Source: CBDCRK01 sp965220955
GTDB lineage: Bacteria > Desulfobacterota > Binatia > Bin18 > CBDCRK01
Direction of reading: 5' to 3'
Length of the DNA stretch: 64,000 nt
NCBI GenBank assembly: GCA_965220955.1
Contig: CBDCRK010000023.1
Location: 62,001 to 126,000 of the forward strand
Part shown: positions 1 to 8,743 of the stretch, one piece after another
Numbering within the stretch: position 1 is the stretch's first letter
Layout: every line of letters starts with the position of its first letter
Translations under genes and position numbers: made by a program
The notes under the pieces: model-generated
Told to the model about the DNA's origin: nothing
The model's database searches: none
Seen by the model: the letters and a program-made list of their open reading frames with translations, nothing else

Positions 1-1
1 C

Positions 2-313
2 GCAACGGTAGACTCGTGTCTGGTGTTTGCGGTTGAGGCAGACGAGGCCGAGGTTGCCACAGTGGAGGGGGTTGTGGTAGAAGGCCAGCTTCACCCCGTG
101 CAACAAGCCTTTATCGAAAATGGAGCGCTGCAGTGTGGCTTTTGCACCCCGGGTTTCATCATGTCGGCCAAGGCTTTGTTGGAGCGTAATCCTAACCCCA
201 ACGAGCAGGAGATTCGTTTGGCGCTCTCCGGTAATCTATGTCGTTGTACTGGATATGATAAGATTGTACAGGCGGTGAGGGCTGCCTCGCAGGCTCTGTC
301 TAAGGCAGCCTAA
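2..313 (+). CDS. Aerobic CO dehydrogenase/xanthine dehydrogenase-type 2Fe-2S subunit, 5' truncated by window
   Basis: This is the C-terminal 103 residues of the small iron-sulfur subunit of a molybdenum hydroxylase (CoxS/XdhC-like), which passes electrons from the molybdopterin subunit to FAD. The helical [2Fe-2S] domain is seen as CGFCTPGFIMS followed by LSGNLCRCTGY, giving the usual CxxC...CxC ligands. The frame is open to the left edge and the first visible residues (ATVDSCLVFAV) match the tail of the plant-ferredoxin domain, so the start lies outside the window and an internal GTG at 23 is not the start. An acyl-CoA dehydrogenase follows after 15 nt, probably in the same operon. The substrate of the oxidase cannot be told from this piece. 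Confidence 0.9.
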   Translation, partial: ATVDSCLVFAVEADEAEVATVEGVVVEGQLHPVQQAFIENGALQCGFCTPGFIMSAKALLERNPNPNEQEIRLALSGNLCRCTGYDKIVQAVRAASQALSKAA

Positions 314-328
314 TGGAGAGGAGGGCCT

Positions 329-1516
329 ATGGATTTCAACTACACTCCGGAAGAAGAACAGTTTCGCCAGGAAATCCGCTCCTGGCTGGAGAAGAACCTA
401 CCTGACGACTTACGCGAGGGCCGGGACGAAGAACTCACCCAGGACGAGCGCTGGGAGCGTCACAAAGCCTGGCACAAGAAACTCTATGAAGGTGGCTGGG
501 TCGGTATCTGGTGGCCCCAAGAATATGGCGGCCGCGGTGCTACCCTCATTGAGCAGGCAATCTTTGGTGATGAAATGGGCCGCTTAGGCGCTCCTTTCGG
601 AGTGAATATGAACGGCATTAGTCTGCTTGGTCCCACCTTGATGCACTGGGGCACCGAGGAGCAAAAGAAACGCTTCTTGCCTAAGATACTGCCGGCAGAG
701 GAGATTTGGTGCCAGGGGTACTCCGAGCCTGGGTCGGGCTCTGACCTGGCATCCTTGCAGACCAGAGCGGTTGAAGATGGCGACGACTTCGTGGTCAATG
801 GCCAGAAGGTGTGGACTAGCCAGGCTCAGTATGCAGACTACTGTTTTTTATTGGTTCGCACCAACCCCGACGCCCCCAAACACCAGGGCATTAGCTACCT
901 TTTAGTCGATATGCATAGCCCTGGCATCACCGTCCGCCCGCTGGTACAGATCACTGGGGACGCCGAATTCAACGAAGTCTTTTTCGAAGATGTGCGTGTG
1001 CCCAAGAAGAACATCCTGGGCGAGAAAGACCGCGGCTGGATGGTATCAACCACCACCCTGATGTACGAACGGGTAGCCACCGGCAGCTATTTCCGCTTTG
1101 AGAAAACCCTCTCACAGCTGTTCGACCTGGCTCGTCGCCTTGAGTTGAATGGCCAGCCAGCGATGGCAAACACCTCGGTGCGCCAGAAGTTGGCTCAATT
1201 TGCCATCGAGGCCGAGGCAATTAAGTACAACAACCTGCGCGGCCTAACCCGACGGCTTAAGGGCCAGCCTCCCGGGCCGGAAGGCTCACTATCCAAGATC
1301 GTTACTACCGAACTCAACCTGCGCATTGCCAACTTTGCCATGGAACTTCTTGGCCCTTACGCAACCTTGGAGAAAGGTTCGCCATTCGCTGTGCATCAGG
1401 CTCGCTGGTCGCACCGCGCTCTGGGTGCGCGCGCTGGTACTATTGCCGCTGGCACCAATGAGATTCAACGCGAGATTATTGGCGAGCGGGTACTGGGACT
1501 GCCCAAAGGAAGATAA
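329..1516 (+). CDS. Acyl-CoA dehydrogenase family protein
   Basis: A 395-residue FAD-dependent acyl-CoA dehydrogenase of normal length that would oxidise an acyl-CoA to the enoyl-CoA and pass electrons to ETF. Family signatures are visible: the N-terminal helical domain (YTPEEEQFRQEIRSWL), WCQGYSEPGSGSDLASLQT, VNGQKVWTSQAQYADYCFLL in the beta domain, and the C-terminal GTNEIQREIIGERVLGLP. GAGGAGGG lies eight bases before the ATG. Subgroup and substrate are not clear; the N-terminal sequence resembles the CaiA/FadE-like group seen in degradative clusters. It directly follows an iron-sulfur hydroxylase subunit and precedes a HAD hydrolase and two SDRs. Confidence 0.93.
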   Translation: MDFNYTPEEEQFRQEIRSWLEKNLPDDLREGRDEELTQDERWERHKAWHKKLYEGGWVGIWWPQEYGGRGATLIEQAIFGDEMGRLGAPFGVNMNGISLLGPTLMHWGTEEQKKRFLPKILPAEEIWCQGYSEPGSGSDLASLQTRAVEDGDDFVVNGQKVWTSQAQYADYCFLLVRTNPDAPKHQGISYLLVDMHSPGITVRPLVQITGDAEFNEVFFEDVRVPKKNILGEKDRGWMVSTTTLMYERVATGSYFRFEKTLSQLFDLARRLELNGQPAMANTSVRQKLAQFAIEAEAIKYNNLRGLTRRLKGQPPGPEGSLSKIVTTELNLRIANFAMELLGPYATLEKGSPFAVHQARWSHRALGARAGTIAAGTNEIQREIIGERVLGLPKGR

Positions 1517-1517
1517 A

Positions 1518-1628
1518 AAGTGCCGAGGACTGAGGACTAAGGCGATTTCTGTAAAAGATTCTACCACCTCATTCTTTCTTTACTCAGTCCTCATAGCTCA
1601 GTCCTTTCTTCTAGGAGCGGAGGGAAGA
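1518..1628 (+). repeat. Heptamer-rich inverted repeat between genes, possible terminator
   Basis: The arm GAGGACTGAG (1525-1534) is matched by CTCAGTCCTC (1583-1592), with further seven-base steps (GACTGAG, GACTAAG, CTCAGTC) on both sides. The arms could form a long hairpin after the acyl-CoA dehydrogenase. A related hairpin with the same arm lies at 3197-3240, so this is a dispersed element rather than a one-off. Confidence 0.65.
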
Positions 1629-2306
1629 GTGGCAATCACTACAGTTCTGTTCGACCTTGGTGGTACCCTGCTTCATCTGGATTATTTTTTTATACGTCAG
1701 GAACTACTCCGAGTAGGGATACGAGTAACTACCCGGGCAATCCGCCGAGCCGAGTATGCAGCTAGGGCCGAGATTGACCGCCTCGCACTCAAGCCGACTC
1801 CGGAGACTGACGAGACCCGCCGCCGACCCTATCTTGCTGTTATTCTCGACCAGCTCGCGGTAGACAAGAATACTGCTGTACAAGTAATCAAGCGCCTTAA
1901 TGTTGCCCATGTGCAGGATAACCTCTGGCGCTTAATGCTGCCCTCAACCCCGCGGGTACTGACAGAATTGCGGGATCGGGGCTTTACTCTGGGCGTAGTG
2001 TCCAACGCCGACGGCCGCGTTGCTACCCTCCTGCAAAAGCAGGAGATTAAGCAATTCTTTGCTGTGGTGATTGACTCGTACCTTGTGGGAGTAGAGAAAC
2101 CGGATCCGCGCATTTTTCACCTGGCTCTGGAACAGGTCAAAGCCCGGCCTGAGAACACAATCTTTGTGGGTGATATCTATGCCATTGATGTGCTTGGTGC
2201 CGAGCAAGCCGGAGTACGCCCAATACTGATTGACATGCTTGACTATTACCAAGGAGTTAGGTGCGAAAAGATCCAGCATCTGCGAGATCTTATATCGATC
2301 CTGTAA
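1629..2306 (+). CDS. HAD family hydrolase
   Basis: A 225-residue haloacid-dehalogenase-type phosphatase. Motif I is FDLGGTLL, which has G in place of the second Asp of the usual DxD and so resembles many phosphoglycolate-phosphatase-like members. Motif II is in VVSNADGR, the lysine in VEKPDPRIF, and motif IV in FVGDIYAIDV. An alpha-helical cap lies between motifs I and II. The frame is open far upstream, but a GTG at 1629 behind GGAGCGGAGGGA fits the family N-terminus exactly, so the longer reading through the acyl-CoA dehydrogenase 3' end is not real. The substrate is unknown; pyrophosphatase, haloalkanoate dehalogenase or a sugar phosphatase are all possible. Confidence 0.85.
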   Translation: MAITTVLFDLGGTLLHLDYFFIRQELLRVGIRVTTRAIRRAEYAARAEIDRLALKPTPETDETRRRPYLAVILDQLAVDKNTAVQVIKRLNVAHVQDNLWRLMLPSTPRVLTELRDRGFTLGVVSNADGRVATLLQKQEIKQFFAVVIDSYLVGVEKPDPRIFHLALEQVKARPENTIFVGDIYAIDVLGAEQAGVRPILIDMLDYYQGVRCEKIQHLRDLISIL

Positions 2307-2415
2307 ACAATTAGCGATCAGCTTTGAGCAAGAACAGGGAGACATAAAACAAGCTCACTATATTCTTTATCCTACTGATTGCTGACGGCTAAGCGCAGAC
2401 AAAAGAGGAGGCAAC

Positions 2416-3165
2416 ATGGCAAACAGGCTAAGAGGTAAAGTTGCACTTATCTCCGGCGGTGCCCGCGGCCAGGGCGCAGTTGAGGGTAAGCTGTTTGCTC
2501 GGGAAGGAGCAAAGGTGGTTCTAGGAGATGTGTTGGAGGCCGAAGGAACACAAGTAGCTGAGGAGATCCGTTCCCAGGGGGGAGAGGCTGTATTTGTTAA
2601 ACTGGACGTGACCAGAGACGATGATTGGCAGCAAGCTATGGACACGGCAGTGAGCAATTACGCTAAGCTCGATATCCTGGTGAACAATGCCGGCATCCTG
2701 CAAATGGAGGGAGTTGAGGATATTACCCAGGAGGTTTGGGATCGGGTCATTGCGGTGAACCAGACTGGTGTATGGCTGGGCATGAAGGCTGCGGTACCGG
2801 CTCTGCGTCAGGCCGGTGGCGGTTCGATTGTGAACATATCCTCAATCTCTGGCCTGATTGGCACCGGGATGCAGACGGTCTACCAGGCAACTAAAGGTGC
2901 AGTACGGATTATGACTAAAACTGCGGCTATACAGTATGCCAAAGAAGGTATCCGGGTAAATTCCATTCACCCTGGCCCCATCGACACGCCGATGATAGCC
3001 GATCTAAACCGTGAGACCTGGCAGTGGTTTCTCAACTCCGTGCCACTCAAGCGTGCCGGCACATCAGAAGATATTGCTTTTGGGGTGCTTTACCTAGCCT
3101 CAGACGAGTCGTCGTTTGTTACCGGATCAGAGCTGATCATTGATGGGGGATACACAGCGCAGTAG
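2416..3165 (+). CDS. SDR family NAD(P)-dependent oxidoreductase
   Basis: A 249-residue classical short-chain dehydrogenase/reductase. The dinucleotide-binding loop reads SGGARGQGA, the NNAG motif is present (LVNNAGI), and the catalytic Ser-Tyr-Lys set is in NISSISG and YQATKGA. An acidic residue after beta-2 (VLGDVLEAEG) favours NAD over NADP. The C-terminus SELIIDGGYTAQ is typical of 3-alpha(20-beta)-hydroxysteroid or cyclohexanol dehydrogenase-like members. AGAGGAGG precedes the ATG. A second SDR with a nearly identical C-terminus follows, so the pair probably arose by duplication. The real substrate is unknown. Confidence 0.92.
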   Translation: MANRLRGKVALISGGARGQGAVEGKLFAREGAKVVLGDVLEAEGTQVAEEIRSQGGEAVFVKLDVTRDDDWQQAMDTAVSNYAKLDILVNNAGILQMEGVEDITQEVWDRVIAVNQTGVWLGMKAAVPALRQAGGGSIVNISSISGLIGTGMQTVYQATKGAVRIMTKTAAIQYAKEGIRVNSIHPGPIDTPMIADLNRETWQWFLNSVPLKRAGTSEDIAFGVLYLASDESSFVTGSELIIDGGYTAQ

Positions 3166-3292
3166 CCAGAAAGTGCTGAGGACAACGGACAGTAATGAGG
3201 ACTGAGTTTTTTTCTCTTTTTTACTCATCGCTCAGTCCTGACCTTGGCCCTCAGTCCTTGCTACTCATTATTCAGTTAAGGAGGGGACATAT
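3166..3292 (+). repeat. Second heptamer-rich hairpin element
   Basis: GAGGACTGAG at 3197-3206 is followed by seven T, then CTCAGTCCTG at 3231-3240 and another CTCAGTCC around 3250. The arm is the same as in the element at 1525-1592. The T run after the first arm could end transcription, but the element lies between two co-directional SDR genes, so partial termination or a simple repeat are both possible. Confidence 0.6.
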
Positions 3293-4060
3293 ATGCCAGG
3301 CAGACTCGACGGTAAAGTTGCACTGATCACAGGCGGAGCCTCAGGCATTGGTGAGGCCACGGCCAAACTTTTTGCCCAAGAAGGGGCTAAAGTAGTCGTT
3401 GCGGACATGCAAGTAGATAAAGGGGAGGCAGTAGCAGCAGCAATAAAGGCAGCCGGTGGCGAAGCCGCCTTTATCAAGGCTGATGTTGTGCGCGAGGAAG
3501 AGGCTAAAGGAATGATCGAGTTTACCGTAAAACAGTACGGCCGCCTGGATATTTTGTTCAATAATGCTGGAGTAGAAAATTCTAAGCCTGAGGTCGAGAC
3601 CAGTGTGGCTGAATGGGATAAGGTGATGGATGTTAATGTTAAGGGAGTATTCCTTGGCACCAAGCATGCGATAGTGGAAATGAAGAAGAACGGTGGTGGC
3701 TCGATTATTAACACTTCATCGATCTTTGGGTTAATCGGCTCGCCCGGGTTTGCGGCCTACCATGCCTCCAAAGGAGCCGTAAAGCTACTGACCAAATCAA
3801 CCGCGCTAGCTCACGCCGGCGATAACATCCGTGCGAACTCGATCTGTCCGGGCGTGATCGAGACCCCAATGTTTGCTCAGGTACTAAGAGAAGCCCCCAA
3901 TCCGGACACAGCCCGGGCTGAATTTATGGAAGCCGAGCCCATTGGTCGGTTTGGCCGGCCTGACGACATTGCCTATGGCGCGCTTTATCTAGCCTCTGAC
4001 GAATCAGCCTATGTCACCGGCACCGAGCTGGTCATTGATGGTGGGTATACAGCGCAGTGA
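3293..4060 (+). CDS. SDR family NAD(P)-dependent oxidoreductase
   Basis: A 255-residue classical SDR: TGGASGIGEA (Rossmann glycine motif), VVADMQ (acidic residue after beta-2, suggesting NAD), FNNAGVE, SSIFG with the catalytic Ser, and YHASKGAV with Tyr and Lys. The C-terminal GTELVIDGGYTAQ closely matches the upstream SDR. The ATG follows AAGGAGGGGACATAT, a strong ribosome site. Its stop codon overlaps the GTG of the next gene by four bases (4057-4060), implying translational coupling to the alpha/beta hydrolase. It is probably an alcohol or hydroxyacyl dehydrogenase in the catabolic operon; the substrate is unknown. Confidence 0.92.
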   Translation: MPGRLDGKVALITGGASGIGEATAKLFAQEGAKVVVADMQVDKGEAVAAAIKAAGGEAAFIKADVVREEEAKGMIEFTVKQYGRLDILFNNAGVENSKPEVETSVAEWDKVMDVNVKGVFLGTKHAIVEMKKNGGGSIINTSSIFGLIGSPGFAAYHASKGAVKLLTKSTALAHAGDNIRANSICPGVIETPMFAQVLREAPNPDTARAEFMEAEPIGRFGRPDDIAYGALYLASDESAYVTGTELVIDGGYTAQ

Positions 4061-4892
4061 CAACACCCAAATGCCAGGATCGGGTCTTCACGGTAAACGG
4101 GCTGCGGCTGCACTACCTCGACTGGGGGACAGAGGGTAAGCTTCCCTTTCTCCTTCTTCATGGGGGTTCAGCCTATGCTCACTGGTGGGACTTTGTTGCC
4201 CCAGTCTTTGCTGAGAATTTCCGTGTTATTGCTATGGATCAACGCGGGCATGGGGATAGTGACCATGCCGACCCTCCCCAGCCTATGGTACCCGCCACTA
4301 TCTTGCTGACTTGCACCAGTTTATTCATTCGCTAGGACTGCACAGACCCGTGCTCATGGGGCACTCTATGGGTGGGCACAACGCTTTGATTTATGCTACC
4401 CAGCATGCCCAAGAGCTGGCAGCTCTTATCCTGATTGACACCGATGCAGCCTATCCCGAGTTCGCTGTAGAGTTTTTGCGCAGCCTGGGGAAAAAACCTG
4501 CCAAAGAGTTCGACTCATTTGCCGAAGCCATGGCCAGATTTCGTCTGCTGCCCCGCGAGACCTTTATCTCGGTAGAGAAACCGCGCTATCTGGCTTCCTT
4601 TGCCTTCACCCAACTACCCCATGGCAAGTGGAGCGCTAAGCTTGACCGTAGAACCCTCTTTCGTGATCCTATTGATGGGCGACCATTTTTAGCCCAGATC
4701 ACCTGTCCCACCCTCCTTGTACGAGCGGAACATAGTCCACTCCTTTCCTACAAGAAAATTGACAAGCTTATGAGCCATCTCCCCCACGGACGTTGGGTTG
4801 AGATTAAAGACACCCACCATCATGTCATGCTAGATAACCCTGAAGGTTTGATTGAAGCGGTACGGAAGTTTCTCACCGACGTCAGCGTTTAA
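4057..4892 (+). pseudogene. Alpha/beta hydrolase split by a one-base frameshift
   Basis: Two frames together give one alpha/beta-fold hydrolase of about 278 residues. The first part (4057-4280) holds LLLHGGSAYAHWWDF and MDQRGHGDSDHADPPQ. The second frame continues as AYGTRHYLADLHQF and the nucleophile elbow GHSMGGHNA, and ends with the catalytic His region (DTHHHVMLDNPEGL). Adding one G at about 4281 in CCCCAGCCTATGG restores a continuous protein. The GTG start overlaps the SDR stop. This is either a recent inactivating deletion or a sequencing or assembly error next to a C run. Confidence 0.88.
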
Positions 4893-4915
4893 GGGTCAGC
4901 AATGACGCATATAAC

Positions 4916-6037
4916 CTACCCATTTGTGCTTTGGTAAAACTCTCTGACCCGGCTAACAACATACTGCTGCTGTGCCTCGGTGAGCTCGGGATAAATCGGT
5001 AAGGCTAACGACTCTTGTGCGGCAGCCTCTGCTTGCGGAAAGTCTCCCTTTCGGTAGCCGAGGCTCTCAAAGCATTCCTGGAAATGAAGAGGAAGGGGAT
5101 AATAGATCTCTGTTTCTACACCTTGCTTCCGCAGGAACATATGCAAGCGATCACGGTCAGGAAATCGAACAACAAACTGGTTGTAGACATGTCCGGGCGC
5201 GTCTTCCGGCAGTCTAATACAGTCCAATAACCCCGCCTCTGTAAACAACTCCCGGTACCGTTGTGCGTTTATCCGACGCGCCTGAGTCCACGCAGCCAAG
5301 TACTGGAGTTTCACCCTCAGAATCGCTGCTTGCAGAGCGTCTAAGCGAAAATTGCCTCCAACCATGGGATGATAGTACTTAGACTTGCCGCCATGGACAC
5401 GAAGTACCCGCAGGGTCTCGACTAGTTCCTTGTTATTCGTGACAATCATACCGCCATCACCAAAGGCACTAAGATTTTTGCTGGGGAAAAAGGAAAGGCA
5501 GCCCAGGGTACCCATAGTTCCGGCTTGTCTTTTCTGATCGTCCCTTGCCCCGATGGCTTGGGCAGCATCCTCGATTACGGCGATATTCCAATCTTTGGCG
5601 ACTTCTAATAGGGAGTCCATGTTAACGCAGCGGCCAAACAAATGGACCGGCAGAATAGCTTTGGTCCGGGATGTTATCCTTGCCGGCACTGCTTTAGTAT
5701 CAAGGTTAAAGGTAGCTGGGTCGATGTCTACAAAAACAGGGCGAGCGCCCAGGCGTTCGATGACACCGGCGGTGGCAAAAAAGGAGTAGGAAGTCGTGAT
5801 CACCTCATCGTCTAATCCAATGCCTAAAGCCATCAGTGACGCTAGGAGCGCATCGGTTCCAGATGATACCCCAATAGCGAACCGAGTCCCGCAGAAAGCG
5901 GCAATATCTTCCTCCAGTGCCGCTACTTCTGGTCCTAAGATAAAGTGTTGGGATTCGCAGACTCGGTCGATCGCTCCACGTATCTCAGACTGGATCTTAG
6001 CGTACTGAGCCCTTAAGTCTAACAAAGGGACTTTCAT
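4916..6037 (-). CDS. DegT/DnrJ/EryC1/StrS family PLP aminotransferase
   Basis: A 373-residue sugar aminotransferase-type enzyme that normally transaminates a nucleotide-linked keto-sugar during O-antigen or glycan synthesis. Evidence: VPLLDLRAQYAKIQ at the N-terminus, GVSSGTDAL in the phosphate-binding region, VIEDAAQAIGA with the PLP-stacking Asp, and the Schiff-base lysine in FFPSKNLSAFGDGGM. The length is normal. It lies on the minus strand, converging with the broken hydrolase. Its only close neighbour is a short unassigned reading frame upstream, so its sugar pathway is not visible here, although rfbD sits near 62 kb. Confidence 0.93.
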   Translation of the reverse strand: MKVPLLDLRAQYAKIQSEIRGAIDRVCESQHFILGPEVAALEEDIAAFCGTRFAIGVSSGTDALLASLMALGIGLDDEVITTSYSFFATAGVIERLGARPVFVDIDPATFNLDTKAVPARITSRTKAILPVHLFGRCVNMDSLLEVAKDWNIAVIEDAAQAIGARDDQKRQAGTMGTLGCLSFFPSKNLSAFGDGGMIVTNNKELVETLRVLRVHGGKSKYYHPMVGGNFRLDALQAAILRVKLQYLAAWTQARRINAQRYRELFTEAGLLDCIRLPEDAPGHVYNQFVVRFPDRDRLHMFLRKQGVETEIYYPLPLHFQECFESLGYRKGDFPQAEAAAQESLALPIYPELTEAQQQYVVSRVREFYQSTNG

Positions 6038-6046
6038 TACCCACCC

Positions 6047-6331
6047 CTAACCTGAAAGCTGACCCACTCGCTCCAGTAGCTCTTGTTGGCACCGTGTATT
6101 CCTAACACGGAAACGAAAGGGATTATACAGAGGCAGCAGATCCCACACGGCTCTTGTGAGAGGACCAAATTCCTTACGAATACCTGTCACTGCCAGGGTC
6201 CCTTCAAGATGATGATTCCTCACACCGACATCATATTGGATTTCGTATGTTGCCGTGGGGTTACCCGCCCAGGCTAATCTTACTTTGCCATCCGTCCCCA
6301 AAGTGCGAAGCCACACACCCTCAGCCTGCAC
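6047..6331 (-). CDS. Hypothetical protein, small
   Basis: A 94-codon frame from a GTG directly after an in-frame stop, 23 nt downstream of a monooxygenase gene and 9 nt upstream of the aminotransferase. The sequence is not low complexity and has a basic, aromatic C-terminal part (LLPLYNPFRFRVRN). No family was recognised and no signal peptide is clear. It may be a short real gene in the transcript or the remnant of a longer one; the lack of a convincing ribosome site lowers confidence. Confidence 0.35.
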   Translation of the reverse strand: MQAEGVWLRTLGTDGKVRLAWAGNPTATYEIQYDVGVRNHHLEGTLAVTGIRKEFGPLTRAVWDLLPLYNPFRFRVRNTRCQQELLERVGQLSG

Positions 6332-6354
6332 TCAGCGCGCACGGCGACGCGCCC

Positions 6355-7368
6355 TTAGCGGAATGCAGGCATAATCTCTTGAGCGAACAGTTCCATTGAG
6401 CGGCTGCCCTTGGCTGGATCGACCCCCGGGATCTGCATGCCCATGACTAAGTGGGTACAGGACGAGGTCTTAACAAATGCCTCGACCTTACGGGCGACCT
6501 GGTCTGGGGTGCCCACCATCCACGCCCGTCCATAGGGAGAGTGACGAATGTCTCGCGCCTCCTTGATTTCCCACAGCCGCTCGTCGCCCGCTATATCCCC
6601 GCTGGTCTTAAACCAGCTATCGTACACTTGCATCATCCAGTGAGCCTGTTCCTGGATGTCCTCCCACGCCTCATCCTCGGTGGGCGCCACATAGACAAAT
6701 TGCAGTTGGCTGGTAGAAAAATCAGCCGGAGTACGGCCATGCTTTTTCAGTAGCTCATGGTAGCGGGGAGCCCAATCCGGGCCCAGAGTGAGGTGCAGGT
6801 GATACCCCTCACGGGCAGCTCGCTCCATAGCTTTTTCGGTGCGGGCACCAATCCAGATAGGGGGATGGGGCTTCTGCAAGGGTTCGGGCTGGATATGAAC
6901 ATCTTTGATCTGGGTAAACTTCCCTGCGAACGTGACCTTGTCCTCGGTCCACAGGCGTCGGATTAGGTCAAGACCCTCAGTCAGTCGGGCCGAGCGTTCT
7001 TTGCGGGGCATACAAAAGCCGGAGAATTCATCAACTCGATAGCCCTGTCCTACCCCGAGATCAAATCGCCCCTTAGAGAGGTTATCAACAAAAGCCACGT
7101 CTTCGGCCACGCGCACAGGATGATAGAACGGGAGCAGAAGCACAAACGTGCCAATGCGGATATGTTCGGTACGCGCAGCAATGGCGGTAGCTGCATGTAA
7201 CGGTGCAGGGTTATAGTCCCCGCTGAAGTGATGTTCGGTGAGCCAGATATGGTGATAGCCGAGTTCCTCGGCCCGCACACACTGGTCAAGCAAGAGCTGG
7301 TAGAGGTCGGAATAGGGCCGGAACCAAGGAGCGGGATTACGGAAGTCATGCATCAAGCCGAATTTCAT
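6355..7368 (-). CDS. LLM class flavin-dependent oxidoreductase
   Basis: A 337-residue luciferase-like (bacterial luciferase/F420-dependent) TIM-barrel enzyme. Visible signatures are AEELGYHHIWLTEHHFS, RIGTFVLLLPFYHPVRVAED, LSKGRFDLGVGQGY and PPIWIGARTEKAMERAAREGY. These are typical of alkanal- or F420-dependent members that oxidise organic substrates with FMN or F420. A clear AGGAGGAAGAA precedes the ATG. It is the first of three consecutive luciferase-like genes on this strand. The cofactor (FMNH2 or F420) and substrate cannot be assigned from sequence alone. Confidence 0.92.
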   Translation of the reverse strand: MKFGLMHDFRNPAPWFRPYSDLYQLLLDQCVRAEELGYHHIWLTEHHFSGDYNPAPLHAATAIAARTEHIRIGTFVLLLPFYHPVRVAEDVAFVDNLSKGRFDLGVGQGYRVDEFSGFCMPRKERSARLTEGLDLIRRLWTEDKVTFAGKFTQIKDVHIQPEPLQKPHPPIWIGARTEKAMERAAREGYHLHLTLGPDWAPRYHELLKKHGRTPADFSTSQLQFVYVAPTEDEAWEDIQEQAHWMMQVYDSWFKTSGDIAGDERLWEIKEARDIRHSPYGRAWMVGTPDQVARKVEAFVKTSSCTHLVMGMQIPGVDPAKGSRSMELFAQEIMPAFR

Positions 7369-7514
7369 TTCTTCCTCCTTTTTGGCTCCCTATTCTCGGC
7401 AAAAATCAAGGTGCAAGAAGGGGTATGCGCGGGTTTTGGGGTCCAATGAAACTTGATAAGTTTCTGCCCTCTCCGATGTTTGCCCGAGATTTTGCCCAGT
7501 TCTTTGCCCAAACC

Positions 7515-8546
7515 CTACAGGCATAACTCCGCCAGCGTGCGCAACGTCTCGACCTGATTGGTCCCGATGAGCATGGTTGTGACCGGCGATGCTTGCCATT
7601 TCGTGAGCTGCTCGCCAATCCGTTCCTTTGGGCCAACCAGCGCGACCGCGTCGACAAGCTCGTCGGGCACCGCCGCCTGCGCTTCCTCTTTCCGGCCCGA
7701 AAGATAGAGGTCTTGCAACTTCGTTGCCAGCTCCTCATAGCCGAAGTTGCGCACATAGCTGTTGTAGAAGTTCTTGCTGCGCGCGCCCATCCCACCGATA
7801 TACAACGCCAGGCTTGCCTTCACTGGCGCGCGGCACTTCTCGAGATCATTGCCCATCACGCATGTGACGTACGGCGCGAAGTCGAAGTGCTTGAGGCTCT
7901 TATCGCCGTCGGCCTTCGCGAATCCCGCTTCGAGCTGCGGCTTGTAGTACGGATTGTACCAGTCCGGGCTCATCCACACCGGCAGAATCCCGTCGGCCAG
8001 TTCGGCCGCCAGCGCGATTCCCTTGGGGCTGATCGAGGCGGTGTAAATCTTCATGTCAGGGCGGCCGTGCAGAATGCTCTTGAGCGGCTTGCCCAAGCCG
8101 CTGGCGTCGGGACCGCGATAGGGAATCTGATATTCCCGGCCGTCGAAGCGCAGCGGCTCCTCGCGGGCCAGAATCCGGCGCAGGATCGCGATGTACTCTC
8201 GGTAGAGCTGGAGTGGCTTACCGTAGGGCATGCCGTGCCAGCCCTCGATCACCTGCGGATTCGACGGCCCCAGACCAATGAGGAAGCGGCCGTTGGTCAG
8301 ACCATCGAGCGTCATTGCGGTCATTGCGGTCATTGCGGGCGTGCGCGCCTGCATCTGCATGATCCCCGCGCCAAGCTTGATAGTGGATGTCCGGGCCCCA
8401 ACAAAGGCAAGAAACGTAATCACATCTGAGCCCCACGCTTCGCCCGACCAGACCGACTCGAAGCCAAGCCGTTCCGCTTCCAGGATCACGTCCATTGTCT
8501 CCCGCATCCGCGGGCCCGAGTAGCCAGTAACTAAACCAAGTCTCAT
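7515..8546 (-). CDS. LLM class F420-dependent oxidoreductase
   Basis: A 343-residue luciferase-like enzyme. MRLGLVTGYSG, LEAERLGFESVWSGEAWGSD, TSTIKLGAGIMQMQARTPAM and LTNGRFLIGLGPSNPQVIEGWHG match the F420-dependent TIGR03559-type group. The segment usually reading AMTAATLD is here AMTAMTAMTLD because the DNA carries three tandem 9-bp units at 8311-8337, which adds one triplet. GGAGGAAACTCA precedes the ATG. It sits in a five-gene minus-strand block (8.5-13.5 kb side) with a second luciferase-like gene and hydrolases, suggesting a shared catabolic role. The substrate is unknown. Confidence 0.92.
   Translation of the reverse strand: MRLGLVTGYSGPRMRETMDVILEAERLGFESVWSGEAWGSDVITFLAFVGARTSTIKLGAGIMQMQARTPAMTAMTAMTLDGLTNGRFLIGLGPSNPQVIEGWHGMPYGKPLQLYREYIAILRRILAREEPLRFDGREYQIPYRGPDASGLGKPLKSILHGRPDMKIYTASISPKGIALAAELADGILPVWMSPDWYNPYYKPQLEAGFAKADGDKSLKHFDFAPYVTCVMGNDLEKCRAPVKASLALYIGGMGARSKNFYNSYVRNFGYEELATKLQDLYLSGRKEEAQAAVPDELVDAVALVGPKERIGEQLTKWQASPVTTMLIGTNQVETLRTLAELCL
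8311..8337 (-). repeat. Three tandem 9-bp units inside the F420-dependent oxidoreductase
   Basis: GTCATTGCG is repeated three times without gaps, encoding a repeated Met-Thr-Ala on the minus strand. The repeat is in frame and lengthens the loop next to the conserved LDGLTNGRF motif. Slippage at this site would change the protein by multiples of three residues. Confidence 0.9.
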
Positions 8547-8743
8547 TGAGTTTCCTCCTATAGAGCTGAACTATAGCGGTTGTGTATCGCACAGGAAAGG
8601 GCACAGGGAAGTAAGGATGTTCTTTCCTGAGTTAACTTTTACTCCGGAACTTACATCATCTATGGAAGGATGCGGTCCTCTGGTGTGGCAGCGACTCTCT
8701 GATGCTCTCTGGCTATGGATCATTCTTCCTCAGATTCGCATTG

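Noticed and set aside
1326..1628. N-terminal extension of the HAD gene
   Set aside because: It overlaps the acyl-CoA dehydrogenase end and an inverted repeat; GTG 1629 with a ribosome site fits the family start.
7593..8429. 278-codon open frame on the plus strand
   Set aside because: Antisense to the F420-dependent oxidoreductase; no motif, no ribosome site.
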